This document shows positions 1 to 6,909 of a stretch of 25,956 bases of DNA, piece by piece. Origin of the DNA: DATDMG01 sp036518955 (lineage in GTDB: Bacteria; Actinomycetota; Actinomycetes; Actinomycetales; Kineosporiaceae). The notes below the pieces were generated by a model. The model made no database searches. It was not told the origin of the DNA and was given only the letters and a program-made list of their open reading frames with translations. Positions within the stretch are counted from its first letter, which is position 1; each line of letters begins with the position of its first letter. Location of the stretch: assembly GCA_036518955.1 (NCBI GenBank), contig DATDMG010000107.1:1-25956 (forward strand), in the 5' to 3' direction. The translations under genes and the position numbers were made by a program.

Positions 1-2
1 CC

Positions 3-803
3 GAGCGCACCACGCGGTGGATTCGATCCGCAGCCCTGGGCACCCGAGGCAAAGTCGGCGTCCTCGTGGCCCTGGTCGCCGCGATCGTCACCATCGCGGG
101 CCCCTTCGACCGAAGCGCCGCGGTCGTGAACGGCCCCGTCGTCGACCCCGCCCCCTCCTGGGCCGCCGCCGTGGTCGCACCCGAATCGGTGTGCTCGGGC
201 GCACTCGTCTCCCCCACCGTGGTCCTCACCGCGAAGCACTGCGAAGCGCCGAGCGGCACCGTCGTCGTCGTCGGGCACTCGGACTCCCGGCGCAGCCCCG
301 TGGACGCCAGGATCGGCATCGTTCGCAAGATCGACGCTCCCCAGGAGGACCTGGCCGCCCTCGTCCTCGACCGATCGGCGGCCCAGGCCCCCATCCCGCT
401 CGGTTCGGACGACCCGCTTTCGGCCGAGATGTCCTTCATACCCTTCACCGCCTACGGCTATGGGCAGGCGAACGACGTGACCGAACCGAGACCGACCCTG
501 GACGGACGGCTGCGCAGCGCCGTCGGCCTGGTCGCCACGTGCAACCCCCGCTACGAGGTGTCCAGACTCGAATACTGCCTCAAACCGCAGAAGATCTCAG
601 GGCCCTGTCCGGGAGACTCGGGCGGGCCCCTGGTCGCCTCGGGCCATCTGATGGGCATCCTCACCACGTACATCAGTACGGCCCATCCCATCATTTGCAC
701 CGGGGCGGACTGGCTTGCGGTCTCCGTACCCAACCGCGAGATCAAGAAGTGGGTGAACGACACCATCGCCGCCAACCCACCGTCGGGACAGCAAGCACGG
801 TGA
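3..803 (+). CDS. Secreted trypsin-like serine protease (S1 family), 5' end outside window
   Basis: The chymotrypsin-fold catalytic triad is visible: His in LTAKHC (codon at 237), Asp in EDLAALVL (codon at 348) and Ser in PGDSGGPL (codon at 618). The Cys of VCSGALVS could pair with the Cys beside the catalytic His, as in S1 proteases. The N-terminus is Arg-rich followed by a hydrophobic stretch (VLVALVAAIVTIAG) and then AA residues, which reads as a signal peptide, so the protein is probably exported. A GTG at 66 could start the frame, but it would cut off the basic n-region. The frame is open to the left edge without a better start, so the true start probably lies upstream of the window. The mature part of about 220 residues matches a single bare protease domain with no extra binding domain. 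The substrate cannot be told. Next gene follows after about 100 bp on the same strand. Confidence 0.85.
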   Translation, partial: ERTTRWIRSAALGTRGKVGVLVALVAAIVTIAGPFDRSAAVVNGPVVDPAPSWAAAVVAPESVCSGALVSPTVVLTAKHCEAPSGTVVVVGHSDSRRSPVDARIGIVRKIDAPQEDLAALVLDRSAAQAPIPLGSDDPLSAEMSFIPFTAYGYGQANDVTEPRPTLDGRLRSAVGLVATCNPRYEVSRLEYCLKPQKISGPCPGDSGGPLVASGHLMGILTTYISTAHPIICTGADWLAVSVPNREIKKWVNDTIAANPPSGQQAR

Positions 804-902
804 CGTCCGCCGGCCGCCGGCCGCCGGCCGCTCGCCTGCGCCGGGAGCACCCACTCCTCGGCTGGTGGTACGAGAGCTGGGTGCCTGTGGCACATTGCAC
901 CA

Positions 903-1673
903 ATGGCTCTAGCTGGGGGGACGCCGGCATCCACCCCGTCACCACCGCAGCGGCAGGCCGGTGCCGCTGTCCTGCGGGGAACCGGCCGGACCAGCGTTGT
1001 GGCACTCAGTGCGGGCGCGGCTCACGCCGTCCTGATCCTGGCCTTCCCGTTCACCAGCAACCTGCTGAGTCTGACGGTGCAGACTCTGTGCGGCCCGGAC
1101 GACGCCGGCTACGGCTGCGGGAACCGGGCATTGGTCCTGCTCCTGCTCATCCTGGTCACCGGGGGTCTCGCCGCCGTGGTGACCCTGTGGCTGGTGTTGC
1201 GACTCACCCGTGGGCCGTCGCCCGCTCTGACGACGGTGCTGACGATGGGCGAGCTCATGGTCCTTCCGTCCGCCTTCGGCTGGCTCGTGGACGCACTTCC
1301 GGGCGGCACCCGTGTCGCGATCAGATGGCAGCTGTGGATCACCTCGTCCGGCTCGTCGCTGACCCCGCTGGCGATGATCGTGGGCGTCCTGACGGCGGGC
1401 GCGACGGCGGGGGCGGTCACCATCGTCCGTGGCGGCTGGCGCGGCCTGGGCCGGTTCGCCGGCGTGCTGGCCGGGCTGGCCGCCGCCACCGCCGTGGGCG
1501 TCGTCGTCCTCGGTGACCGGCCGGTCGGCGGCGGGGAGGCTGCCCGGCTCCAGGAGGCTGTCGGGCAGCCGTACGAACTGGCGGATCCGCCGGCCCCGCG
1601 CGGCTGGCCTGGCTCGACCACGGGCAACTGCACCTGGAGTACGGGCCGGCGAACATCACGGCGCCGGCCGTGA
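903..1673 (+). CDS. Multi-pass membrane protein of unknown function, probably frameshifted
   Basis: I do not recognise the family. The first 200 residues show about four hydrophobic segments (around residues 35-55, 75-100, 150-170 and 180-200), with a Cys pair in the first extracytoplasmic loop (TLCGPDDAGYGCGN). The frame stops at 1673 with a low-quality Arg/Ser/Thr-rich end. From about 1604 a different forward frame reads like real protein (LAWLDHGQLHLEYGPANI, then DDTLSCSPVIPDVSG). From about 1760 the original frame again reads plausibly (VRAVALSQVLQGLRHDSSN) to a stop at 1991. Two compensating frame changes would give one protein of about 360 residues: a membrane domain, an exported domain and a Pro/Thr/Ala tail. 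Either the gene is damaged or the assembly has two indels. No clear ribosome-binding site precedes the ATG at 903, so a leaderless message is possible. Confidence 0.5.
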   Translation: MALAGGTPASTPSPPQRQAGAAVLRGTGRTSVVALSAGAAHAVLILAFPFTSNLLSLTVQTLCGPDDAGYGCGNRALVLLLLILVTGGLAAVVTLWLVLRLTRGPSPALTTVLTMGELMVLPSAFGWLVDALPGGTRVAIRWQLWITSSGSSLTPLAMIVGVLTAGATAGAVTIVRGGWRGLGRFAGVLAGLAAATAVGVVVLGDRPVGGGEAARLQEAVGQPYELADPPAPRGWPGSTTGNCTWSTGRRTSRRRP

Positions 1674-1803
1674 TCGCCGTGCGCGTGCTGCCCCGCCCCT
1701 CGCATGCAGACGACACGTTGTCGTGCTCCCCCGTGATTCCGGACGTCTCCGGGATCCCGCCCTGCGACCGCCTCCCCAGGTGCCGCACCCGGACGTGGCC
1801 GCG

Positions 1804-1839
1804 TCGTCCCCGGCCACCATGTCGTCCCCGGCCACCATG
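1804..1839 (+). repeat. Perfect 18-bp tandem duplication
   Basis: Two adjacent exact copies of tcgtccccggccaccatg lie at 1804-1821 and 1822-1839. The unit is a multiple of three, so it keeps any reading frame open; in the frame that continues the 903 gene it encodes a repeated VVPGHH. It lies in the 3' part of the probably frameshifted membrane-protein gene. Confidence 0.8.
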
Positions 1840-1991
1840 ACGTCCGCGCCGTCGCCCTGAGCCAGGTCCTCCAGGGCCTCCGCCACGACTCCTCCAACTC
1901 GCCGGCCCCCGACGCCGCCACCCCAAGGCCCACACCGCAGACCTCACTCGCAAGATCAGGCGAGCGGGTCGGGCAGCGCCGGCCCCCCTGA

Positions 1992-2240
1992 CCGGACATG
2001 GTCCACGGGGTCAGCTCCCCGACGGCCGCGAACGTGACGGCGACCCCGTGGGCCGCTCCGGCACGCCGCGCTGTCGAACCGGTCCGGCGTGACAGCGAGT
2101 GACCCAGGGTGATTTCAGCTGCTCCAAGCAGGTAGAGGGGGGGTGTCAGGAGAGTTCGGAATCTCGCCGTCGGGTTAGCCTGTCGTGCCTGAGCGTATCT
2201 CTGGATCACTATCTGTAATATCTTGCCGGAGGCACCGTCA
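1992..2240. other. Intergenic stretch before the VWA gene
   Basis: I see no gene here. The last 40 bases before the VWA start are notably A/T-richer than their surroundings (2205-2224) and probably hold the promoter. TAGCCT at 2176-2181 and TAATAT at 2216-2221 are possible -10 elements, but neither has a convincing -35 partner. Confidence 0.4.
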
Positions 2241-4010
2241 GTGGGCAGACACTCCCCCGTCCGCAGGGACAAGCGTCTCGGCTCGCTGCTCCCCACAATG
2301 CGGCCAGGCCGGCCAGCGCGGTACCACCCGGCACTCACGGCGACCGGCGCAGCGGTCTCGGTCATGGTGGTCGCGTTCTGTCTCCCGTTCGTGATCCCCG
2401 CCGCATTCCCCGGCGCCCGTGACGCGCTGCTCTGGTTCGCGCCGGCACGGTGCGAGCGGACCACGGTCGTCGAGGTGGTCGCCGTCCCTGCCGTGCGCGC
2501 GGCCGTCGAGCAGCTCGGCGGCACGATCGAGGGTCGGCACCTGGACGACGGGAGCTGCCTGTCGGTCCGGGTCCGCGAGCAGGACCCGGCGGACACCGTC
2601 GAGAGCAGCATCGTGCTGCCCCCCTCCCGGGCCCCGCAGCTGTGGGTCGGCGACTCGTCGCTGTGGCTGGCGCACCTCACCCGGTGGAAGGAGCGGACGG
2701 TCAGCTCCTTCGGCACCACTCCAGTAATCATGGTGTCCAGCGGCACCACCCTGAACTCCCCCCGCAACCGCTCCTGGACGTCGGCCGCCCCGGGCTGGAT
2801 CGATCTCTTCCAGCGCGCCCAGCCGGTCTCGATCCCGGATGTCTCCGGCAGCGTCCAGGGTCAGCTGGCGCTGATCGCGCTCTGGCAGGCGGCCGGCAAG
2901 GGCGCCTCCGCCGACCGTGCGGTGGCCGCCGTCACGATCTCCACGCGGATGCCCACCACCCCGCAGTTCGCCTCCGACGGGGACGCGCTCTCCGCGATCG
3001 TCAACCCAGCGAACGGCCTGGACGACAGCCAGGCACCGTTCGTCGTCACCACCGAGCAGGCGATGGTCGCCATCAACCGGAACAGCATGCGGGGGGTGCT
3101 GGCCCCGCTCTATCCCAGCGAAGGCTCTCCCTTCCTCGACTTCCCCATCGTCCGGTTGGCCGAGGAGTCCCAGGACGAGCCGCACCGACAGGCGACCAAC
3201 CTCGTCATCGCGGCACTCACCTCCTCCCAGGCCAAGGCCGCGGCCCGAGCACTCGGCCTGCGGGACCCGGCGGGTGGGCAGCCTCCGGCGAACCGACGCG
3301 GGCTGCCCGCCCGGGTACGCCGGCTCACTCCTCCCTCGACCGTGGACCTCACCCGGTTCCTCACCCGGTTCGCCACTCTCGACGCCCCGCACCAGATGAT
3401 CGTCGCGATGGACGTGTCGACGTCGATGCTGGTCAAGGTCCCCGGCTCGACGGCGACCCGGCTGCAGGCCGCCACGGGGGCGGCCATCGGCGTCGGCGAG
3501 ATGCTCCCTCCCACATCCTGCGTGGGCCTGTGGGCGTTCGCGCTCACCATGAACGGCACCAAGCCGTACCGGGAACTCAGCAGAGTCGCGCCGTTGAAGG
3601 CGCCGGAGAACGGTGTCACCCATCGCGACGTCCTGCGCCGACGACTGCAGTCGATGGGCCAGCTCATCACCGGAGGCGGGACCGGGCTCTACGTCACGAT
3701 CGTGGACGCCGTCCGGACTCTTCGGGCCGACTACGACCCACGGGCCGCCAACGCGGTGGTGGTGTTCACCGACGGCGTCAACGAGAACGACCCTCGGATG
3801 ACCCTCGGACAGACGGTCACCATCCTCAAGCAGGAGGCCGCGGCCGCACCGGATCGCCCGGTCCGGGTGGTGGCGATCGGCATGGGCCCGGGCGCCGACG
3901 TCCAGGCCCTGCAGGCGGTGGCGGACGCCACCGGGGGGTCGGCGTACCAGGCCCGGACCGCGCAGGAACTGGAGCAGGTGCTCTTCGACGCCATCTCCCG
4001 CCGGGCCTGA
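2241..4010 (+). CDS. Membrane-anchored substrate-binding and VWA domain protein
   Basis: The 589-residue protein has a basic N-terminus, one hydrophobic helix at about residues 30-55, an extracytoplasmic region resembling a type-2 periplasmic binding domain (about 75-330) and a C-terminal von Willebrand A domain (about 385-585). The MIDAS metal site is intact: DVSTS at residues 391-395, a GGGTG loop supplying the Thr, and FTDGVNEND supplying the second Asp. Proteins of this architecture are common in actinobacteria and are thought to act in metal-dependent adhesion or assembly at the cell surface; the ligand is unknown. I start at the GTG at 2241 because GGAGG (2228-2232) lies 8 bases upstream; a TTG at 2223 would begin before that site and is rejected. 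The gene ends 20 bp from the convergent STAS gene, with no hairpin between them. Confidence 0.82.
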   Translation: MGRHSPVRRDKRLGSLLPTMRPGRPARYHPALTATGAAVSVMVVAFCLPFVIPAAFPGARDALLWFAPARCERTTVVEVVAVPAVRAAVEQLGGTIEGRHLDDGSCLSVRVREQDPADTVESSIVLPPSRAPQLWVGDSSLWLAHLTRWKERTVSSFGTTPVIMVSSGTTLNSPRNRSWTSAAPGWIDLFQRAQPVSIPDVSGSVQGQLALIALWQAAGKGASADRAVAAVTISTRMPTTPQFASDGDALSAIVNPANGLDDSQAPFVVTTEQAMVAINRNSMRGVLAPLYPSEGSPFLDFPIVRLAEESQDEPHRQATNLVIAALTSSQAKAAARALGLRDPAGGQPPANRRGLPARVRRLTPPSTVDLTRFLTRFATLDAPHQMIVAMDVSTSMLVKVPGSTATRLQAATGAAIGVGEMLPPTSCVGLWAFALTMNGTKPYRELSRVAPLKAPENGVTHRDVLRRRLQSMGQLITGGGTGLYVTIVDAVRTLRADYDPRAANAVVVFTDGVNENDPRMTLGQTVTILKQEAAAAPDRPVRVVAIGMGPGADVQALQAVADATGGSAYQARTAQELEQVLFDAISRRA

Positions 4011-4030
4011 CCGAGGCAGCCGGGCGGCGG

Positions 4031-4426
4031 TCAACCGATGACGCCGCGGCGCCGGCCGTCGTCCGGCACGACGAGGGCGGCAGCCCGGATCGCCGCGGCC
4101 ACCGTCGGCGTCACCTGGTAGCAGTCCAGCACGCCGGTGCGACGCAGCTCGCCCTGCAACCGCGGCGCCGCCCCGGCCAGCCAGAGCGGCGTCCCCCGAC
4201 GCGCGAGGTAGCGGCGGAGCATCCCGAGCACCGCGACGCTCTCCGGGGCGTAGACGGTGCGACGCAGGTCCAGGACCAGACCCACCGGCGCGCTCGCCAA
4301 GGCCTCCTCGACCGCCGTCCGGCACACCGGCACGGTGTGCGCTCCCAGGCCACCGATCAGGGATACCACGGCGACATCCCGGACGAGCACGGTGGAGGTG
4401 TCGAAAGGATCCTTTCCTCCGGACAC
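4031..4426 (-). CDS. Small STAS-domain protein (anti-anti-sigma-like)
   Basis: This 131-residue protein has the STAS pattern: a first strand (TSTVLVRDVAVVSLIGGLG), a helix (VCRTAVEEALA), a strand ending in LVLDLRRTVYAPESVAVLGML, and a C-terminal strand/helix (LWLAGAAPRLQGELRRTGV). STAS proteins of this size usually bind anti-sigma kinases or sit in stressosome-like switches. The usual phosphoacceptor motif D-S-S/T-G is replaced by A-P-E-S, so by my hand alignment Glu62 sits where the phosphorylated Ser would be. The start is the GTG at 4426, with GGAGG (4440-4436) nine bases upstream; the frame stays open further upstream, but that is the antisense of the kinase gene. It is transcribed divergently from the kinase with about 200 bp between them. 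No anti-sigma kinase gene of the RsbW type is adjacent. Confidence 0.72.
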   Translation of the reverse strand: MSGGKDPFDTSTVLVRDVAVVSLIGGLGAHTVPVCRTAVEEALASAPVGLVLDLRRTVYAPESVAVLGMLRRYLARRGTPLWLAGAAPRLQGELRRTGVLDCYQVTPTVAAAIRAAALVVPDDGRRRGVIG

Positions 4427-4579
4427 GCGGCAGCACCTCCGATGAACGTTGCGTCCACGCGGCGGACGGCGGCCGCTCACCCGCCCGTCACGTTTCCCGA
4501 CAGTGCGGCGTGCCCAGCACGGCCACCACTGACGAAGGTCATGCGTGCTCGGGCCGATGCTCCCGGTCCGCTCGATTTG

Positions 4580-4600
4580 ACCCAGGGTGACATCCTGGGT
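4580..4600. promoter_or_regulatory. Inverted repeat upstream of the histidine kinase
   Basis: ACCCAGG (4580-4586) and CCTGGGT (4594-4600) form a perfect 7-bp inverted repeat with a 7-bp gap, ending 30 bp before the kinase ATG. It directly follows TTGACC (4577-4582), a possible -35, so it could be an operator for the kinase. No convincing -10 lies at the right distance. Confidence 0.35.
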
Positions 4601-4630
4601 GCGAACGGCGATGGAACGGGGCGAGAGCCC

Positions 4631-6109
4631 ATGACGGACAGCGGGCTGGAGCATCGCCTCCGGACGAGCCGGGAGTGGTTCCGGGCGGCGTTCGAGCAGG
4701 CTCCGACGGGGATGGCCATCGTGCGCGCGGCGCCGGACGGCCAGCGCGTGGTCCTGCGCGCCAACGTGGCCCTGGCGAGCATCCTCGCCCGGCCGGTGCG
4801 CGAACTCGTCGGCACCGACCTCGCCACCCTCACCGACCTCGCCGCGCAACCGGCCCGGTGCCGCCGCCCCGACGGGTCGGTCGTCTGGGCGGAGGTGCGC
4901 ACCAGCCCGATGCCGCTCCCGGACGTACCCGGGCCGACGATGCTCGTCCACCTGGTGGACGTCACCGAGCAGCACCTGCTCGCCCGGCGCGCCGCCCGGC
5001 GCGCCGCGATGAACGAGGTCGTCGCACAGGTGGCGACGAACGTGCTGGCCGACGCACCACCCGCCCAGGTGCAGGACCTGGTCGTGGCAGGCGTCGCGCG
5101 AGCCCTGGACGCGCAGCGGGTGACTCTCGCCGTCCCCGACCCGCGGCACGAGGGGCTGCGGGTGATCGCCGCATTCGGCGGACCCGCCGGCGGACCGGCC
5201 GTCACCGGCTCGTTCGGGACCCACCGGTTCGGGGGCGCCCGGATCACCGCCGTCCGGGCCGAGGGCAGCGAGCCCTTCACACCCGAGGAGGCCGAACTGC
5301 TCGAGGAACTCGCCCGGCAGGCGGGCCTGGCGGTGGAACTCGGCCGCGCCCGCCTCGACCAGCAGCGCCTCGCCGTCCTGGAGGACCGCCAGCGCATCGC
5401 CCGGGACCTGCACGACACCGTCATCCAGGACCTGATCGCCGTGGGCATGCAGCTCGACGCCCGCCACGACCGGACGCCCGACCCGGCCCTGCGGGACCTC
5501 GACCAGACGCTGGTCACCCAGCTGGAGAAGGCGGTGGGAACCCTCCGCGCCGCCGTCCACCACCTGCAGTCCTTCTCCGGCGGCCACGGCCTGGCCGACA
5601 CCGTACGCCTGCTCGCCGCGGAGTCCGCGCCCGTCCTCGGTCACGTCCCCGACGTCCTGGTCCACGGGCCGGTGGACGAGGTCGCCCCCGCCCTGGCCCT
5701 CGACCCCGCCCTGGCCCCCGCCCTCGCCCTGACCCTCGCCATCGACCCCGCCCTCGCCCCGGCCCAGGACCCGAACTGCGACCCGGCCCTCGCGCCGGCG
5801 CTCGACCCGGACGACGATCCCGGCGTCGGGCTGCGTCGCGACACCCTTGCCGTCGTCCGGGAGGCACTGTCGAACGTGGCCCGGCACGCCGGGGCGACAC
5901 GCACCACGATCCGGCTGGACGCCGAGGCGGAGCGGCTGACCGTGACGGTCCTGGACGACGGGCACGGCATCCCGGTCGACGCCCGGGCGGGTCATGGCAT
6001 CGGCAACATCCGGCACCGGGCCGCCGCGCGGGGTGGTTCCGCCACCATCACCTCGCTGCCGGGCGGCGGGACCGAGGTGGTGTGGAGCGTCCCGTTGCCG
6101 GTTCCTTGA
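4631..6109 (+). CDS. Cytoplasmic sensor histidine kinase: PAS, GAF, HisKA_3, HATPase_c
   Basis: The 492-residue protein has no membrane helix. It has a PAS domain (about residues 8-115, with the FEQAPTGMAIV start), a GAF domain (about 130-240), a HisKA_3 dimerisation helix with phosphoacceptor His261 in RIARDLHDTVIQDL, and a HATPase with an N-box around Asn415 (REALSNVARHAGA), a G1 box (DDGHGIP) and a G2 box (GHGIGNIRHRA). This is the NarL/DevS-type kinase layout, so the expected partner is a LuxR-type response regulator, but none is encoded nearby; it is an orphan here. Residues 351-397, between DHp and N-box, are a low-complexity Ala/Pro/Leu/Asp stretch with repeated DPALAP motifs, unusual inside this catalytic region. 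The ATG at 4631 follows a weak GCGAGAG site; an in-frame ATG at 4541 would add 30 disordered residues. Confidence 0.87.
   Translation: MTDSGLEHRLRTSREWFRAAFEQAPTGMAIVRAAPDGQRVVLRANVALASILARPVRELVGTDLATLTDLAAQPARCRRPDGSVVWAEVRTSPMPLPDVPGPTMLVHLVDVTEQHLLARRAARRAAMNEVVAQVATNVLADAPPAQVQDLVVAGVARALDAQRVTLAVPDPRHEGLRVIAAFGGPAGGPAVTGSFGTHRFGGARITAVRAEGSEPFTPEEAELLEELARQAGLAVELGRARLDQQRLAVLEDRQRIARDLHDTVIQDLIAVGMQLDARHDRTPDPALRDLDQTLVTQLEKAVGTLRAAVHHLQSFSGGHGLADTVRLLAAESAPVLGHVPDVLVHGPVDEVAPALALDPALAPALALTLAIDPALAPAQDPNCDPALAPALDPDDDPGVGLRRDTLAVVREALSNVARHAGATRTTIRLDAEAERLTVTVLDDGHGIPVDARAGHGIGNIRHRAAARGGSATITSLPGGGTEVVWSVPLPVP
5681..5820 (+). repeat. Low-complexity coding repeat inside the kinase gene
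   Basis: This segment encodes a run of degenerate DPALAP / PALAL units, with repeated ctcgcc, gccctg and gacccc words, lying between the phosphoacceptor helix and the ATP-binding domain of the kinase. It looks like expansion by replication slippage. The frame stays open throughout. Confidence 0.7.
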
Positions 6110-6146
6110 CGGAGCCGCTCCTTGAATTAGTACGGTTACTGCAGTA
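6106..6146 (+). promoter_or_regulatory. Probable promoter and operator of the YwiC-like gene
   Basis: TTGACG (6106-6111) and TAGTAC (6128-6133) are separated by 16 bp and fit a -35/-10 pair; the -35 overlaps the kinase stop codon. A perfect 10-bp palindrome TACTGCAGTA (6137-6146) follows directly and ends 4 bp before the ATG, where a bound repressor would block transcription or translation. The A/T content is locally high for this genome. Confidence 0.4.
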
Positions 6147-6150
6147 GAAA

Positions 6151-6909
6151 ATGGTCGTGACCGTCGCGCCGACCGCCAGACCGCCGTCCCGGCGCCGGGC
6201 CCGCCGATACCTCCCCCCGCAACACGGGGCCTGGGCGATGCTGCTGCTGCCGTACGCCGTGGGCGTCGCGGGCGCCGGCCCGGTCTGGCTCGATGTGCCG
6301 CTGCTGGTCGCCTGGGTCGGCGGCTACCTGCTCAGCTACTACGTCCTGCTCGCGATCAAGACCCGCCGGCCGGAGCGGGTGGCCGGGCCGCTGCGCCTGT
6401 ACGCCGCGCTGTGCCTGCCGGCGGCGACGCTCGTCGCCGTCCGGGCGCCGGCGGTATGGGCGTTCGCGCCGCCGATCGGGGCGTTGCTCGCGGTGAACGC
6501 CCGGTACGCCCGGCGCCACGCGGATCGTGCCCTCCCTGCCGGCCTGGCGTCCGCGGCGTCCAGCTGCCTGATCGTCCCGGTGACCGCGACCGTCGCCGGG
6601 CAACCGGTCGAGCGCTCGGTGCTGCCCGGGCTGGTGCTGCTGGCGTACCTGGCAGGGTCCGTGCTGTACGTGAAGACGGTGATCCGGGAGCGCGGTGACC
6701 GGCGCTACCTGGTGGCGTCGGTATCGGTCCACGCCCTGGCGGCGGCCGCCCTGGTACCGGTCTCCTGGCCCCTGGCCGCGCTGTTCGGGTGGTTCACGAT
6801 CCGGGCCGCGTGGCTCCCGGCTCGGGCACCGACGCCGAAGCAGGTCGGCCTGACCGAAGTCGTTCACTCCCTGCTGCTGCTGGTGATGGTGCCCGTCCTG
6901 GTCCGCTGA
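6151..6909 (+). CDS. YwiC-like membrane protein
   Basis: The protein has 252 residues with about eight hydrophobic segments. The signature near the N-terminus, LPPQHGAWAMLLLPY, is typical of the YwiC-like family, in which the QHGAWAM motif precedes the first helix. The family takes its name from a Bacillus gene in the narK-fnr neighbourhood; its function is not established, though a role linked to anaerobic or nitrate respiration has been suggested from context. No Shine-Dalgarno sequence precedes the ATG at 6151. Its last 116 bp overlap the 3' end of the convergent diguanylate cyclase gene, so the two messages would be complementary there. The start is 41 bp after the kinase stop; whether the two are co-transcribed is unclear because a promoter-like element lies between. 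Confidence 0.8.
   Translation: MVVTVAPTARPPSRRRARRYLPPQHGAWAMLLLPYAVGVAGAGPVWLDVPLLVAWVGGYLLSYYVLLAIKTRRPERVAGPLRLYAALCLPAATLVAVRAPAVWAFAPPIGALLAVNARYARRHADRALPAGLASAASSCLIVPVTATVAGQPVERSVLPGLVLLAYLAGSVLYVKTVIRERGDRRYLVASVSVHALAAAALVPVSWPLAALFGWFTIRAAWLPARAPTPKQVGLTEVVHSLLLLVMVPVLVR

Noticed and set aside
806..830. Run of GCCGGCC units after the protease gene
   Set aside because: Simple high-GC sequence without a defined stem-loop or spacing; no terminator claimed.
2099..2111. TGACCCAGGGTGA shared by the regions upstream of the VWA gene (2099-2111) and the kinase (4578-4590)
   Set aside because: A single 13-bp match is expected by chance in GC-rich DNA of this length, and its distance to the two starts differs (about 130 and 40 bp).
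2238..4436. Minus-strand open frame of 732 codons opposite the VWA gene
   Set aside because: It is an antisense by-product of high GC: Arg/Gly/Pro-rich with no domains, while the plus strand shows an intact MIDAS and membrane anchor.
4427..6016. N-terminal extension of the STAS frame across the kinase gene
   Set aside because: It is antisense to the kinase motifs, and a good ribosome-binding site supports the start at 4426.
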